Assembly (NCBI GenBank): GCA_018780145.1
Contig: JADMKA010000010.1
Span: 1-49,110 of the forward strand
DNA: 49,110 bases
Reading direction: 5' to 3'
Source of the DNA: Vitreoscilla sp.
GTDB lineage: Bacteria; Pseudomonadota; Gammaproteobacteria; Burkholderiales; Burkholderiaceae_C
Part shown: one piece after another, positions 16,780-25,554 of the stretch
Numbering within the stretch: the first letter of the stretch is position 1
How the letters are laid out: each line of letters opens with the position of its first letter
The notes under the pieces: model-generated
Seen by the model: the letters and a program-made list of their open reading frames with translations, nothing else
The model's database searches: none
Told to the model about the DNA's origin: nothing
Made by a program: the position numbers and the translations under genes

Positions 16780-17642
16780 TGGCTGCGTCAATCCACGGGC
16801 AAGGGCGGCGTGGGCCGCAGGCCGGCTTCTCGCTGGTTGAGCTGATGATCTCCATGGTCATCGGCATGGTGGTTGTGGGGGCGGTGCTCGCCGCCTACCT
16901 GGGCGCCGGAGCCACCACCCGCACAAGCCGCGCCATGTCGCAAATCACAGAGGATGCCAGCGTCGCCCTCAGCGTGTTGCGTTCGGGCATTGGCATGGTC
17001 GGCTATAGCAACCCGACCGGAATCGTGGGCAACAAATTCACCAAGTCCTACAACGGCAATGGTCTGTTCGGCTGCAACACCACCTTCCAGGACGCCACCA
17101 TTGACTTGATCGACGACCTGACCTGCGCCGAAGGTGCCGGCCCGAACGCCATTGCCGTCGCCTACGAGGCCGACAGCGCCAACAGCGTGGTCAATGTAGA
17201 CAACGTGCCGCTGGATTGCCTGGGCAATGCGATCGACCCCGGTGCCGGGCCGACCTACCTGGCCTACAACCGCTACTACCTTGACGACAGCAAGCTGATG
17301 TGCATGGGGCCGGTGAACAACACGCCGGACGCTCTGGTGGACAACGTCGTCGACCTGCAGTTTCGCTACGGTGTGGCCATCGCCGCCGATGTGAACAAGG
17401 TGGGGTACTACGCCGATGCGGGCAATGTCGGCGTGACGCCGGCCAACGCCAACTGGGACAACACAGTCTCGGTGCGTATCTGCGTGGTGATTGCCAGTGC
17501 GGAGAACGTGCTGGAGGCCGACGGCATCAGCTACCGCGATTGCGACGGTGTAGAGATCACCCCGGCCGATGGGGACCGGCGCATGTTCCGCGCCTTCACG
17601 ACCACCGTGGTACTGCAGAACCGCCTGGGGACGATGCGATGA
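16779..17642 (+). CDS. pilW: type IV pilus minor pilin PilW
   Basis: A 287-residue minor pilin. Leader peptide to QAG, cleavage before FSLVELMISMVIGMVVVGAV, then a long globular domain with paired cysteines (GCNTTFQDATIDLIDDLTC, DCLGNAI, LMCMG, RICVV, RDCDG). The C-terminal LVDNVVDLQFRYGV and MFRAFTTTVVLQNR are the PilW family pattern. It is part of the tip complex that presents PilY1. Its start shares one base with the pilV stop and its stop overlaps the pilX start. Confidence 0.92.
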   Translation: MAASIHGQGRRGPQAGFSLVELMISMVIGMVVVGAVLAAYLGAGATTRTSRAMSQITEDASVALSVLRSGIGMVGYSNPTGIVGNKFTKSYNGNGLFGCNTTFQDATIDLIDDLTCAEGAGPNAIAVAYEADSANSVVNVDNVPLDCLGNAIDPGAGPTYLAYNRYYLDDSKLMCMGPVNNTPDALVDNVVDLQFRYGVAIAADVNKVGYYADAGNVGVTPANANWDNTVSVRICVVIASAENVLEADGISYRDCDGVEITPADGDRRMFRAFTTTVVLQNRLGTMR

Positions 17643-18172
17643 AGCCTGCAACGATGATTCTGCGTGCCCGCCGGGTGCGCCGCGGTGAACGCGGCGTGGC
17701 ACTGCTGGTGGCGCTGGTGGTGCTGGTGATCATCGGCCTGATGTCGGCCTCGATCATGCGCGGCGCATTGAGTTCGGACCTCATCGCCAACAACACGCGG
17801 GTGCAGACACTGGCCTCCCAATCCGCGCAGATCGCCTTGCGCTATTGCGAGGACCAAGCCACCGCCAACGTGCCCGCCATCACTGTCCTTGAGGCTGCGG
17901 CCAACCCTGATCAAAACGCCTGGCTGACTTACGCCAATTGGGGCGATGCCAACACGGTCAACGAAGTTCCGAGCGACTACCTGACATCCGAGAACAGCAC
18001 CTTCACACCGTCCAAGGCGCCGCAGTGCATGGTCCAGAAGATGTTGGTTGGTGGGGCAACGGTCTACCAGGTCACCGCCCGGGGTTTCAGCCCCGACTAC
18101 AGCGCCGATGAATCCGGCTTCACGAACACGGGTTCGGTGGTCTGGCTGCAGTCCGTTGTCTCCCTGCTTTGA
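17639..18172 (+). CDS. pilX: type IV pilus minor pilin PilX
   Basis: A 177-residue protein. The N-terminal RGERGVALLVALVVLVIIGLMSASIMRGA-type segment (given by its ends RGERGVALLVAL and SASIMRGAL) has no Glu at +5, a known feature of PilX. The body contains the SSDLIANNTRVQTLASQSAQ helix continuation, one Cys pair, and the C-terminal YQVTARGFSP and SVVWLQSVVSL strands. PilX helps to anchor PilY1 at the pilus tip. The ATG at 17639 overlaps the pilW stop. An in-frame extension upstream lies in pilW and is ignored. Confidence 0.9.
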   Translation: MKPATMILRARRVRRGERGVALLVALVVLVIIGLMSASIMRGALSSDLIANNTRVQTLASQSAQIALRYCEDQATANVPAITVLEAAANPDQNAWLTYANWGDANTVNEVPSDYLTSENSTFTPSKAPQCMVQKMLVGGATVYQVTARGFSPDYSADESGFTNTGSVVWLQSVVSLL

Positions 18173-18192
18173 ATTTGTTCCGAGGTACGCCC

Positions 18193-21100
18193 ATGTCGAC
18201 CTTCATCTCCCTGATCTCGCGTTCGCGCCCTGGCGCCACTGCGGGCCTGGCACTCCTGGCCCTGGTGGCCAACGCGTGGGGGGCGTCGGAGCCTGCACAG
18301 GTTCCGCTGACCAGCCGGGTGGCCGAACCACCGACCCCCAACGTGATGCTGACCATCGACGATTCGGGCTCGATGCTGGCGGATTTCATGCCTGAAGGCA
18401 CGTTCAAGCTCAATGGCTACAACGTCAACCTGGCCAATGACTGGGTAGGCGGGTTCCCGGCCGATTGGCGAAAGCTCTGCACCAGTGGCCAGAAGAACTG
18501 CGTGGCCGGAACCTGGCCGACAGGCAATTACCTGGCTGGTGTCGTTACATCCCGCAAGACAGGCGCCAGCGTCTACGAGATGCAGTACCGGTCGCCGGAT
18601 GTCAACAAGATCTACTACAACCCGGATCTGCTCTACCTGCCCTGGTACAAATCCGACGGCAGCGGAGACCGCATGCCGAACGCCACGTTGAGCGCGGCGA
18701 AGCTGGATCCGGTCATCAGCAACGGCACGTTCAACCTGTCGATCAACTACACGCTCGCGGCCGGGAATCAGATCACCACCAACTGGTTCACGGGCCCGGG
18801 TACCAAAAAGGTGATCGGCCGGGATTTCTACCCAGGCCTGGTGTATCGGCTGACCGCAGGCGCCAACCCGACCGCCACCGGCAGCTACACGCGCTATGAC
18901 ATTAACGCCACGGACGGGAGCCATGCGCCGAGCTTGCCGAGTGTGAATCGAACCGATTGCATGGCGAACAAGGTCTATGTGAAGTGCACTCTCGCTCAGG
19001 AGCAGCAGAACTTCGCCAACTGGTTCACCTACTACCGCATGCGCGAGTCGCTGACAAAGGCCGCGGTGTCCGAATCTTTCGTCATCTTCAAGGACAAGTT
19101 GCGCGTCGGCTGGGGCCGGATCAACAAGAACAACAGTGACACGATCGACGGTGCCAGCTTCAAGGTCGTCGAAACCGAGACCAACGGCGGTCCGATGCGC
19201 CCGCTTGATGGGAACCGACTCGGAAAGGTCCTGACTGGCGTGCAGAAGCTGGCCTCCTGGCCCAGCACGCCGCTGCGCGTCGCACTCGACGAGGTGGGGC
19301 GGTACTTCTTTGTGGACGACGGAGTGCATTCCAATGTCCGCCCCGCCGCCGGCAGCCCCTGGCTGACCGATCCGGCCAACGAGGCCTCCGAGAAGTTGAC
19401 CTGCCGCCGCTCGGTGAGCTTGCTGATGACCGATGGCTACTACAACGACAGCTACACCGCCGCGGGCGATGTCGACGGTACGAACGGGCCGTCTTACACA
19501 GGGACCGAGAACCCTGGCAACTACAGCCCCACCGAGTATGTGGCCCAGCGGCCCTATATCGACGCGCCCAATGCGCTGTCCAATACTCTGGCCGATGTGG
19601 CATCGCGCTACTACGTGATGGACATGGACACCACGATTGCCAACAAGGTGCCGCCAGTGAGCGGCGACATCGCCTACTGGCAGCACTTGACGCAATTCAT
19701 GGTGGGCCTGGGCGTCTATGGCACGCTCGATTCGTCCACCCCAGAAGCCAAGAGCGAAACGCTCAAGCAAATCACGGCGGGCACCAAGAACTGGCCCGAC
19801 CCGGCCTCCGGCAGCTCGCAGAAGATCGACGACATGTGGCACGCTGCCGTCAACACAGGCGGAGACTTCTACTCGGTATCGAACGTTACCGAGCTGACCG
19901 AGGCGCTGAAGGACGCCTTTGGCCGCGCTGCCGGCAACGAGGCCAAGGAGGCTGGCGTGGCCACGGCGTCGTCCACCCTGGTGGCGGACAACGTCAAGTA
20001 CGTGCCGAAGTACAAGTCCGTGTCCTGGTTTGGTGACCTGGAGGCCTGGGCCCTGGACATCGACGGCAATACCCCGGATTTCCCGACCTGGCGTGCCTCG
20101 GAGAAGCTCCCCGCGCACGGCAGCCGCAATCTGTTTACCTGGGTCGGTTCCGACGCGATCGAGTTCACGAGCGGCAAGTCTTCGGTGGTCGAGTTGGTGG
20201 GCTCGAAGGAACTGGTCGACTACATCCGTGGCGACACCTCGAAGGAAGGTGACGGGCAAGCGTTCCGGTCACGCCGGGTGGGCGTGACAAACCAGTTGCT
20301 CGGTGACTTTGTCGACTCTCCGCCGGTGGTGGTCAAGGGTTTGCTCGACCTGGGCTACGCGGCGTTCGATGCATCCTATGCCGACTACCTGGCCCAGAAG
20401 CAGGCGCGTACTGATTCGGCCATCGTGCTGGGTGGCAACGCCGGCATGGTGCATGCGTTCCGTGGTTCCGACGGCGTAGAGGTGTTCGGCTACCTGCCGC
20501 AGGAGGGGCTGTCGAATCTCCCGATCATCGCTTCCAAGGACTACGGCACCACCTCGAACTTCCACCGCTTCTTCGTCAACGGCCCGATGAACGAGACCGA
20601 TGCGAAGATCGACGACCAGTGGACCAACCTGGTGCTCGGTGCGATGGGTTCCGGCGGCAAGACCTTCTTTGCCTTGCGCTTCCCGACGGACTTTGGTGCC
20701 ACGCTGGACGCAGCGGATCTGGGCAAGAGCGCGGTCCTGTGGGAAAAGTCCGGCAAGGACGACGGCGATATTGGCTACATGTTCGCCGACTTCGCCGTGG
20801 GTAAGATCAAGGGCGGTGGCTGGAAGGCCTTCATCGGCAACGGCGTCTACAGCAGCAACGGCAACTCGGTGCTGTTGGTCGTCGACATCAAGACCGGTGC
20901 GATCGACAAGATCACCGTGGACAGTTCGGGCAATACCGGGATGATGGGCGTCAGCCTGATCAAGGACGCGACGACCCGCGAGGTGCTTGGTGCCTACGCA
21001 GGTGACCTCAAGGGCAATGTCTGGCGCTTCGATTTCGAGGGTGCCAGCTCTGCGGACTGGAAGGTCGGCTTCAGCGGCGAGCCACTGTTCGTGGCAATGA

Positions 21101-21921
21101 ACGCGGGCGGCGACCGGTTGCCGATCACGGTGCCACCGGTCTTCGTGTTGCACCCGACCAAGGGCCGAGTCGTGCTCGTGGGTACGGGTCGCCTGATTGA
21201 CACCGTGGACTCCGATTCCATCGACAAGCAGACCTTCTTTGGTGTCTGGGACAACGTGCCCGTGGGCGAGTTCTCGTCGCAGGCCGTCAGCCCCTTCTAT
21301 GGTCAGGCCAATGGCCGCGACAAGCTGCAGGAGCAGAAGGTCAACCTGACGCCGCTCGAAAACACTGCAGGAGGTATCTACTACTCGGTCGAAACGACGC
21401 CAGTCAACTGGACGAGCCAACTCGGCTGGTTGATGGATCTGCCCTTCGAGGGCCAGCGGGTGCTATACCCGTCGCTGGTGTTGGGCCTGGACTACGTGTT
21501 CTTCAGTACGGTGGTGCCAGCCCGCGATGTGGCGCAGTGCGAGTCATCCAGTGGCAAGGGCTACAACTACCTGTTGGTGGCGGCGGACGGTACCCAACCC
21601 ACAAGCGCGATCTTTGACACCGACGGCAATGGTGTTGTGGATGAGTCTGATCAGGCGGCCAGCGGCTTCGAGACGAAGGGTGACGGTCGGGATGCCATTG
21701 TCAATGACAAGGATGACCCCCTGATTGGCGGTGACCTGAAGGACGGCTCGAATGGAAGTGACGGCGATGGCAGTGGCGGCAAAGGCAAGATTTGCAACAC
21801 CGAAGGGTGTGAAGATGTCGATCTGAAGTGCATCTCCAACTGCCCACCTCCCCCGGGCGCCAACAAGGCCGTGGTCGACCGGGTCTGGAAGCAGATCATG
21901 AATCCGCCGAAGCCGGAGTAA
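18193..21921 (+). CDS. pilY1: pilus-tip adhesin and mechanosensor PilY1
   Basis: A 1242-residue secreted protein. Signal peptide (about 1-31, ending VANAWGAS). The N-terminal part is a von Willebrand factor A-like domain with a metal-site motif DDSGSM at 56-61 and a second conserved block LLMTDGYYND. The C-terminal part (about 690-1130) is the PilC/PilY1 beta-propeller (LGGNAGMVHAFRG, MGSGGKTFFAL, GAYAGDLKGNVWRFDF). A Ca-binding loop DTDGNGVVDESD sits at 1142-1153, followed by a Gly/Asp/Ser-rich stretch and a Cys-containing tail. PilY1 needs calcium, sits at the pilus tip, supports extension and adhesion, and signals on surface contact. The ATG at 18193 has GAGG upstream. Confidence 0.93.
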   Translation: MSTFISLISRSRPGATAGLALLALVANAWGASEPAQVPLTSRVAEPPTPNVMLTIDDSGSMLADFMPEGTFKLNGYNVNLANDWVGGFPADWRKLCTSGQKNCVAGTWPTGNYLAGVVTSRKTGASVYEMQYRSPDVNKIYYNPDLLYLPWYKSDGSGDRMPNATLSAAKLDPVISNGTFNLSINYTLAAGNQITTNWFTGPGTKKVIGRDFYPGLVYRLTAGANPTATGSYTRYDINATDGSHAPSLPSVNRTDCMANKVYVKCTLAQEQQNFANWFTYYRMRESLTKAAVSESFVIFKDKLRVGWGRINKNNSDTIDGASFKVVETETNGGPMRPLDGNRLGKVLTGVQKLASWPSTPLRVALDEVGRYFFVDDGVHSNVRPAAGSPWLTDPANEASEKLTCRRSVSLLMTDGYYNDSYTAAGDVDGTNGPSYTGTENPGNYSPTEYVAQRPYIDAPNALSNTLADVASRYYVMDMDTTIANKVPPVSGDIAYWQHLTQFMVGLGVYGTLDSSTPEAKSETLKQITAGTKNWPDPASGSSQKIDDMWHAAVNTGGDFYSVSNVTELTEALKDAFGRAAGNEAKEAGVATASSTLVADNVKYVPKYKSVSWFGDLEAWALDIDGNTPDFPTWRASEKLPAHGSRNLFTWVGSDAIEFTSGKSSVVELVGSKELVDYIRGDTSKEGDGQAFRSRRVGVTNQLLGDFVDSPPVVVKGLLDLGYAAFDASYADYLAQKQARTDSAIVLGGNAGMVHAFRGSDGVEVFGYLPQEGLSNLPIIASKDYGTTSNFHRFFVNGPMNETDAKIDDQWTNLVLGAMGSGGKTFFALRFPTDFGATLDAADLGKSAVLWEKSGKDDGDIGYMFADFAVGKIKGGGWKAFIGNGVYSSNGNSVLLVVDIKTGAIDKITVDSSGNTGMMGVSLIKDATTREVLGAYAGDLKGNVWRFDFEGASSADWKVGFSGEPLFVAMNAGGDRLPITVPPVFVLHPTKGRVVLVGTGRLIDTVDSDSIDKQTFFGVWDNVPVGEFSSQAVSPFYGQANGRDKLQEQKVNLTPLENTAGGIYYSVETTPVNWTSQLGWLMDLPFEGQRVLYPSLVLGLDYVFFSTVVPARDVAQCESSSGKGYNYLLVAADGTQPTSAIFDTDGNGVVDESDQAASGFETKGDGRDAIVNDKDDPLIGGDLKDGSNGSDGDGSGGKGKICNTEGCEDVDLKCISNCPPPPGANKAVVDRVWKQIMNPPKPE

Positions 21922-21942
21922 CCCGTGACACCAGGAGTGACA

Positions 21943-22386
21943 ATGATGTCTGGCCCGAGAACGAAGCGCAACGGCGTCCCACGCGGCTTCACGCTGGTTG
22001 AGTTGATGATCGTGGTGGCGATCCTGGGGATCATCGCCGCGATCGCCTACCCGAACTACACCGAGCAGGTGAAGAAGGGCAAGCGCGCAGACGGGCAGAC
22101 TGTGCTGATGGAGGCCTCGCAGTACCTGCAGCGCTACTACATCGCCAAGAACACCTATGCCAGCATGTCAGACCAGGAGTTGGAGAACGCAGGCTACGGC
22201 AAGGCGCCCAAGGGCAGCGGCACGCCGTCCTACATCCTTACCGTCGAGATCACCAACGGCGACAGGGGGTACACGCTCAAGGCAACGCCCCAGTTCACGG
22301 ACGAGGCCTGCGGCTACCTGACCCTCGCCGACACGGGCCAGAAGGGAACCGAGGTCGCCGACGCCGTGGCCACCTGCTGGAAGTGA
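21943..22386 (+). CDS. pilE: type IV pilin, PilE/major-pilin type
   Basis: A 147-residue type IVa pilin. The cleavage site is [27 protein letters not shown], with Glu5 and the conserved YP kink, followed by the [14 protein letters not shown] region and a C-terminal disulfide loop between Cys in DEACGYL and ATCWK. The size and Cys pair match PilE-like minor or major pilins encoded at the end of pilVWXY1E clusters. AGGAG lies 5 nt before the first ATG (21943) and 8 nt before a second (21946). It ends convergent with nrdR, with a 12-bp palindrome AGCCCGCGGGCT at the junction (22389-22400). Confidence 0.92.
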   Translation: MMSGPRTKRNGVPRGFTLVELMIVVAILGIIAAIAYPNYTEQVKKGKRADGQTVLMEASQYLQRYYIAKNTYASMSDQELENAGYGKAPKGSGTPSYILTVEITNGDRGYTLKATPQFTDEACGYLTLADTGQKGTEVADAVATCWK

Positions 22387-22398
22387 CCAGCCCGCGGG

Positions 22399-22842
22399 CT
22401 AGATCTCTTTGATCAGCCGGCTGAACTCGTCCACGTCCTCGAAACTGCGGTAGACCGAGGCGAAGCGCACGTAGGCCACCTTGTCCAGGCGCTTCAGTTC
22501 ACGCATGACGAGTTCGCCGATGCGCGTGGAGGGCACCTCACGTGCCCCGCTGGCCAGCAGCTTGTCCTGGATGCGCTCGATCGCCGCATCGACCTGCTCG
22601 ATGCTCACCTGACGCTTGCGCAGTGCCAGCGTCATCGAGGCACGCAGCTTGGCCGGGTCGAACTCCACTCGGGCGCCGCTGCGCTTGACGATGGCGGGCA
22701 GGGCGATCTCGGCCCGTTCGTAGGTCGTGAAGCGCTTGTCGCACTTAGTGCAACGGCGGCGACGCCGCACCACGTCGCCCTCGTCGGATTCCCGGGTCTC
22801 GACGACCTGGGTTTCGACGTGGGCGCAGTAGGGGCAGCGCAT
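22399..22842 (-). CDS. nrdR: transcriptional repressor NrdR of ribonucleotide reductase genes
   Basis: A 147-residue repressor. The N-terminal zinc ribbon MRCPYCAH...[10 protein letters not shown] has the two CxxC pairs (C3/C6 and C31/C34), followed by an ATP-cone domain ([33 protein letters not shown] region at the end). NrdR senses ATP/dATP and represses nrd operons. It lies 26 bp downstream of glyA, the usual glyA-nrdR order, and is probably co-transcribed with it, hence also behind the ZTP riboswitch. Confidence 0.96.
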   Translation of the reverse strand: MRCPYCAHVETQVVETRESDEGDVVRRRRRCTKCDKRFTTYERAEIALPAIVKRSGARVEFDPAKLRASMTLALRKRQVSIEQVDAAIERIQDKLLASGAREVPSTRIGELVMRELKRLDKVAYVRFASVYRSFEDVDEFSRLIKEI

Positions 22843-22868
22843 GGCTCAGGCGTGCAGGTGCCCCGCGT

Positions 22869-24119
22869 TCAGCGGTAGACCGGGAAGTCGCGCGTCAGCG
22901 CGGCCACCTTGGCCCGCACGGCGGCGATGTGGGCTTCGTCGCGCGGGTTGTCCAGCACGTCGGCGATCAGGTGTGCGGTGGCGCGGGCCTGCTCTTCCTT
23001 GAAGCCGCGGGTGGTCATCGCCGGGGTTCCCAGGCGGATGCCGCTGGTGACCATCGGCTTCTGCGGGTCGTTCGGGATGCCGTTCTTGTTGCAGGTCATG
23101 TGGGCGGTGCCCAGGATGGCCTCGGCTTCCTTGCCGGTCAGCCCCTTGGGGCGCAGGTCGACAAGCATCACATGGCTCTCGGTGCGGCCACTGACGATGC
23201 GCAGGCCACGCTCGGTGAGTGTGTCGGCCAGCACTGTGGCGTTGGCGACCACCTGTTGCTGGTAGGCCTTGAACTCGGGCGCCAGTGCTTCCTTGAAAGC
23301 CACCGCCTTGCCGGCGATCACGTGCATCAGCGGGCCGCCCTGAATGCCGGGGAAGATCGCGGAGTTGATCTTCTTGGCGATGTCGTCGCCGCGCATCAGG
23401 ATGATGCCGCCGCGCGGGCCACGCAGGCTCTTGTGGGTGGTGGAGGTCACCACGTCGGCGTGCGGCACCGGGTTCGGGTAGACGCCAGCGGCGATCAGGC
23501 CCGCATAGTGGGCCATGTCCACCATGAAGTAGGCGCCGATCTCCTTGGCGACACGAGCGAAACGCTCGAAATCGATGCGCAACGCATAGGCCGAGGCACC
23601 GGCGATGATGAGCTTGGGCTTGTGCTCGCGGGCCAGGCGCTCCATGGCGTCGTAGTCGATGGCCTCGCTGGCGTCCAGCCCGTACGAGACGACCTTGAAC
23701 CACTTGCCGCTCATGTTCAGCGGCATGCCGTGGGTCAGGTGCCCGCCTTCGGCCAGGCTCATGCCCATGATGGTGTCACCGGGCTGCAGCAGGCCGAAGA
23801 ACACGGCCTGGTTGGCTTGCGAGCCGGAGTTCGGCTGCACGTTGGCGTGTTCGGCGCCGAAGAGCTGCTTGACGCGGTCGATGGCGAGCTGCTCCACGAC
23901 ATCGACATTTTCGCAGCCACCGTAGTAGCGCTTGCCGGGGTAGCCCTCGGCGTACTTGTTGGTGAGCTGCGACCCCTGCGCGGCCATCACGGCAGGCGAG
24001 GTGTAGTTCTCCGAGGCGATGAGCTCGATGTGCTCTTCCTGGCGGCGGTTCTCGGCCTGGATGGCGGCCCAGAGATCGGGGTCGACGTGGGCGATCGTCG
24101 ATTGGGAGCGGTCGAACAT
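22869..24119 (-). CDS. glyA: serine hydroxymethyltransferase
   Basis: A 416-residue PLP enzyme that interconverts serine and glycine while loading one-carbon units onto tetrahydrofolate. Family blocks: [10 protein letters not shown] (32-41), [39 protein letters not shown] and the PLP Lys230 in [14 protein letters not shown]. The ATG at 24119 has AAGGA upstream; a longer frame would run through the riboswitch. Expression is probably raised by ZTP/ZMP, which accumulate when 10-formyl-THF is short, through the element at 24190-24277. Confidence 0.97.
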   Translation of the reverse strand: MFDRSQSTIAHVDPDLWAAIQAENRRQEEHIELIASENYTSPAVMAAQGSQLTNKYAEGYPGKRYYGGCENVDVVEQLAIDRVKQLFGAEHANVQPNSGSQANQAVFFGLLQPGDTIMGMSLAEGGHLTHGMPLNMSGKWFKVVSYGLDASEAIDYDAMERLAREHKPKLIIAGASAYALRIDFERFARVAKEIGAYFMVDMAHYAGLIAAGVYPNPVPHADVVTSTTHKSLRGPRGGIILMRGDDIAKKINSAIFPGIQGGPLMHVIAGKAVAFKEALAPEFKAYQQQVVANATVLADTLTERGLRIVSGRTESHVMLVDLRPKGLTGKEAEAILGTAHMTCNKNGIPNDPQKPMVTSGIRLGTPAMTTRGFKEEQARATAHLIADVLDNPRDEAHIAAVRAKVAALTRDFPVYR

Positions 24120-24189
24120 GGAGGCTTCCTTCAAGTCGGGGCGTGATGACCCGGCACGGGGGCTTCGGCATGCGAAACCCACGGCGGGT

Positions 24190-24277
24190 TGCCCAGGCGA
24201 ACGGCTCACTCAGATGCCGCCGTGTGGCTGCACCCCGCGCTCCCCGGTGGTCGTCCACCTCGCAGCACCAGCGCGGG
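24190..24277 (-). promoter_or_regulatory. ZTP (pfl-motif) riboswitch upstream of glyA
   Basis: Read on the minus strand, the element starts CCCGCG (24277-24272). After CTGGTGCTGCGA it forms the hairpin GGTGG-ACGA-CCACC, continues GGGGAG, and closes with CGCGGG pairing to the start. After a linker comes CGCCTGGGCA (24199-24190). The segments CCACCGGGGAGCG and CGCCTGGGC are the two conserved halves of the pfl motif, which binds ZTP/ZMP (AICAR ribotides). Downstream, about 70 nt before the glyA ATG, lies a hairpin GGGTTTCG/CGAAGCCC without a T-run, so control may be at translation or by Rho. glyA is a known target gene of this class. Confidence 0.85.
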
Positions 24278-24350
24278 CCAGGAAACTGGCCGCGCGGCGC
24301 CCTGTCGCCAGTCGCGCGTCGGCCACTAGTGTAGCTTGTGCCCCCCGGTT

Positions 24351-25283
24351 TCAGTTCGCCAGGGCCACCTGTTCATGGGCCAGGGGCGCGGCTGCCTTGG
24401 TTTCCACGGCAGGCGCCGCGTCCGGCTCCGCACTCGCCGGGCCGGCAGCGGATGCCGCGCCTGGGGCGGTGGCCGCCACCGTCGGGGCGGGGTTGGATGG
24501 CGCGTTCACCGGGACCTGCTGGCCGGCCGCGACGCGCACCAGGTGGCGCTGTTCGGCCAGCACCTTGCCGGCATAGCCGCCGTCGTCTTCCATGTTGGCG
24601 CTGCCCACATAGAACTTGAGCCCGGCCTCGAGGCCACCGGCCCGCGCAATGCATTCCTTCAGCACCTGCACACCGACCCGCAGGTTGGTCACCGGGTCGA
24701 AGGCGGTCAGCTTGCCGCCGAACACCTCGTACTTGTCGTTGTGGATGCGGGTCATGACCTGCATCAGACCCTGGGCGCCGACAGGGCTCTGGGCGAAGGG
24801 GTTGAAACTCGACTCGATCGCCATGATGGCCAGGATCAGGGTCGGATCCAGGCCAGCACGCTGGCCCACGTGCCAGGCTTCCTGTACCAGCCGGGCGACC
24901 GGTTCCGGCGCCACGCGGTAGCGGCGCGACAGCCAGGTGGCCACGGCCGACTGTTGCCGGTTCAGGCTGGCCGGGTCGGCGGCCAGCGAGCGGGCCAGTG
25001 CGGCGGTGTCCGGGTCGTCCGGCTCGGCCACGTAGCCAAGTTCGTCGGCGCGGGCGGTGTGGCGCTGCTGCAGCCAATCCAGGGCCTGGCGCTCCACGCT
25101 GCTGCGCACGTCGGCACGGCCGAGCGCGAACACCAGGGCGCCGACCACCAGCAGGCCCACCAGGGCCAGCATGTTGTGGCTGACTTCAAGCAGGCCATTG
25201 CCCACGTCGCGCAGGAAGATGCCTGCTGCACGGCGTGAGGCCTGGGCCATGCGCAGCCACCATTGGGGCTCGGTCATGTCCAT
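24351..25283 (-). CDS. membrane-anchored lytic transglycosylase (SLT family)
   Basis: A 310-residue protein. A cytoplasmic N-terminus and one membrane helix (about 37-55, NMLALVGLLVVGALVFAL) anchor it. The SLT domain (about 125-245) has catalytic Glu157 in ILAIMAIESSFNPFAQSPVGAQGLMQV (ends ILAIMAIES and GAQGLMQV), plus the NLRVGVQVLKEC and LKFYVGSANMEDDGGYAGKVL blocks. The tail is Ala/Pro-rich and unstructured. It cleaves peptidoglycan glycan strands to 1,6-anhydro products in the periplasm. The start is ATG 25283, or 25277, behind the purine-rich AGGAGAAGGAAAGG. Confidence 0.9.
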   Translation of the reverse strand: MDMTEPQWWLRMAQASRRAAGIFLRDVGNGLLEVSHNMLALVGLLVVGALVFALGRADVRSSVERQALDWLQQRHTARADELGYVAEPDDPDTAALARSLAADPASLNRQQSAVATWLSRRYRVAPEPVARLVQEAWHVGQRAGLDPTLILAIMAIESSFNPFAQSPVGAQGLMQVMTRIHNDKYEVFGGKLTAFDPVTNLRVGVQVLKECIARAGGLEAGLKFYVGSANMEDDGGYAGKVLAEQRHLVRVAAGQQVPVNAPSNPAPTVAATAPGAASAAGPASAEPDAAPAVETKAAAPLAHEQVALAN

Positions 25284-25554
25284 CCTTTCCTTCTCCTCCC
25301 ACCCAGGGCGGTCGCGGCGGGCAAGCGGCCCGGCCCCACGATCACGGGGTGGAGATAATCGGCTGCCACTTCCGCAGTTGCGGAACAGGCGGTGCGGGGC
25401 ACACGCTCTGGCGGCAGGTCGCTGCGGTTTCCCCTGTCACGGCACCCACGGGGTGGATGCGGGTAAACCCGAGTCTTGGCTGTTTCGGCGAATTGTAGGG
25501 AGCGCGGAAATAACCGGTCAAGCATATGAAGTCTACCTCTAATTACTTTTCTGT
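25284..25554. other. intergenic region between divergent transglycosylase and ubiD genes, with a palindrome
   Basis: This 271-bp gap holds a perfect inverted repeat TTCCGCA-GT-TGCGGAA at 25370-25385 and a smaller foldback CGGGT-AA-ACCCG near 25469-25481. The first has the size and symmetry of a dimeric repressor site; IclR-type sites look similar, but the regulator is unknown. ubiD has no Shine-Dalgarno sequence: the bases before its ATG are CTAATTACTTTTCTGT. No coding frame is supported here. Confidence 0.45.

Noticed and set aside
18097-20259. Open frame of about 720 codons antisense to pilY1
   Set aside because: Low-complexity, His/Arg/Val/Gly-rich translation without domains, exactly opposite a well-supported gene; typical GC-driven shadow.
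22389-22400. AGCCCGCGGGCT palindrome at the pilE/nrdR junction as a terminator
   Set aside because: Short perfect palindrome with no loop and no T-run on either side; probably chance in GC-rich DNA.
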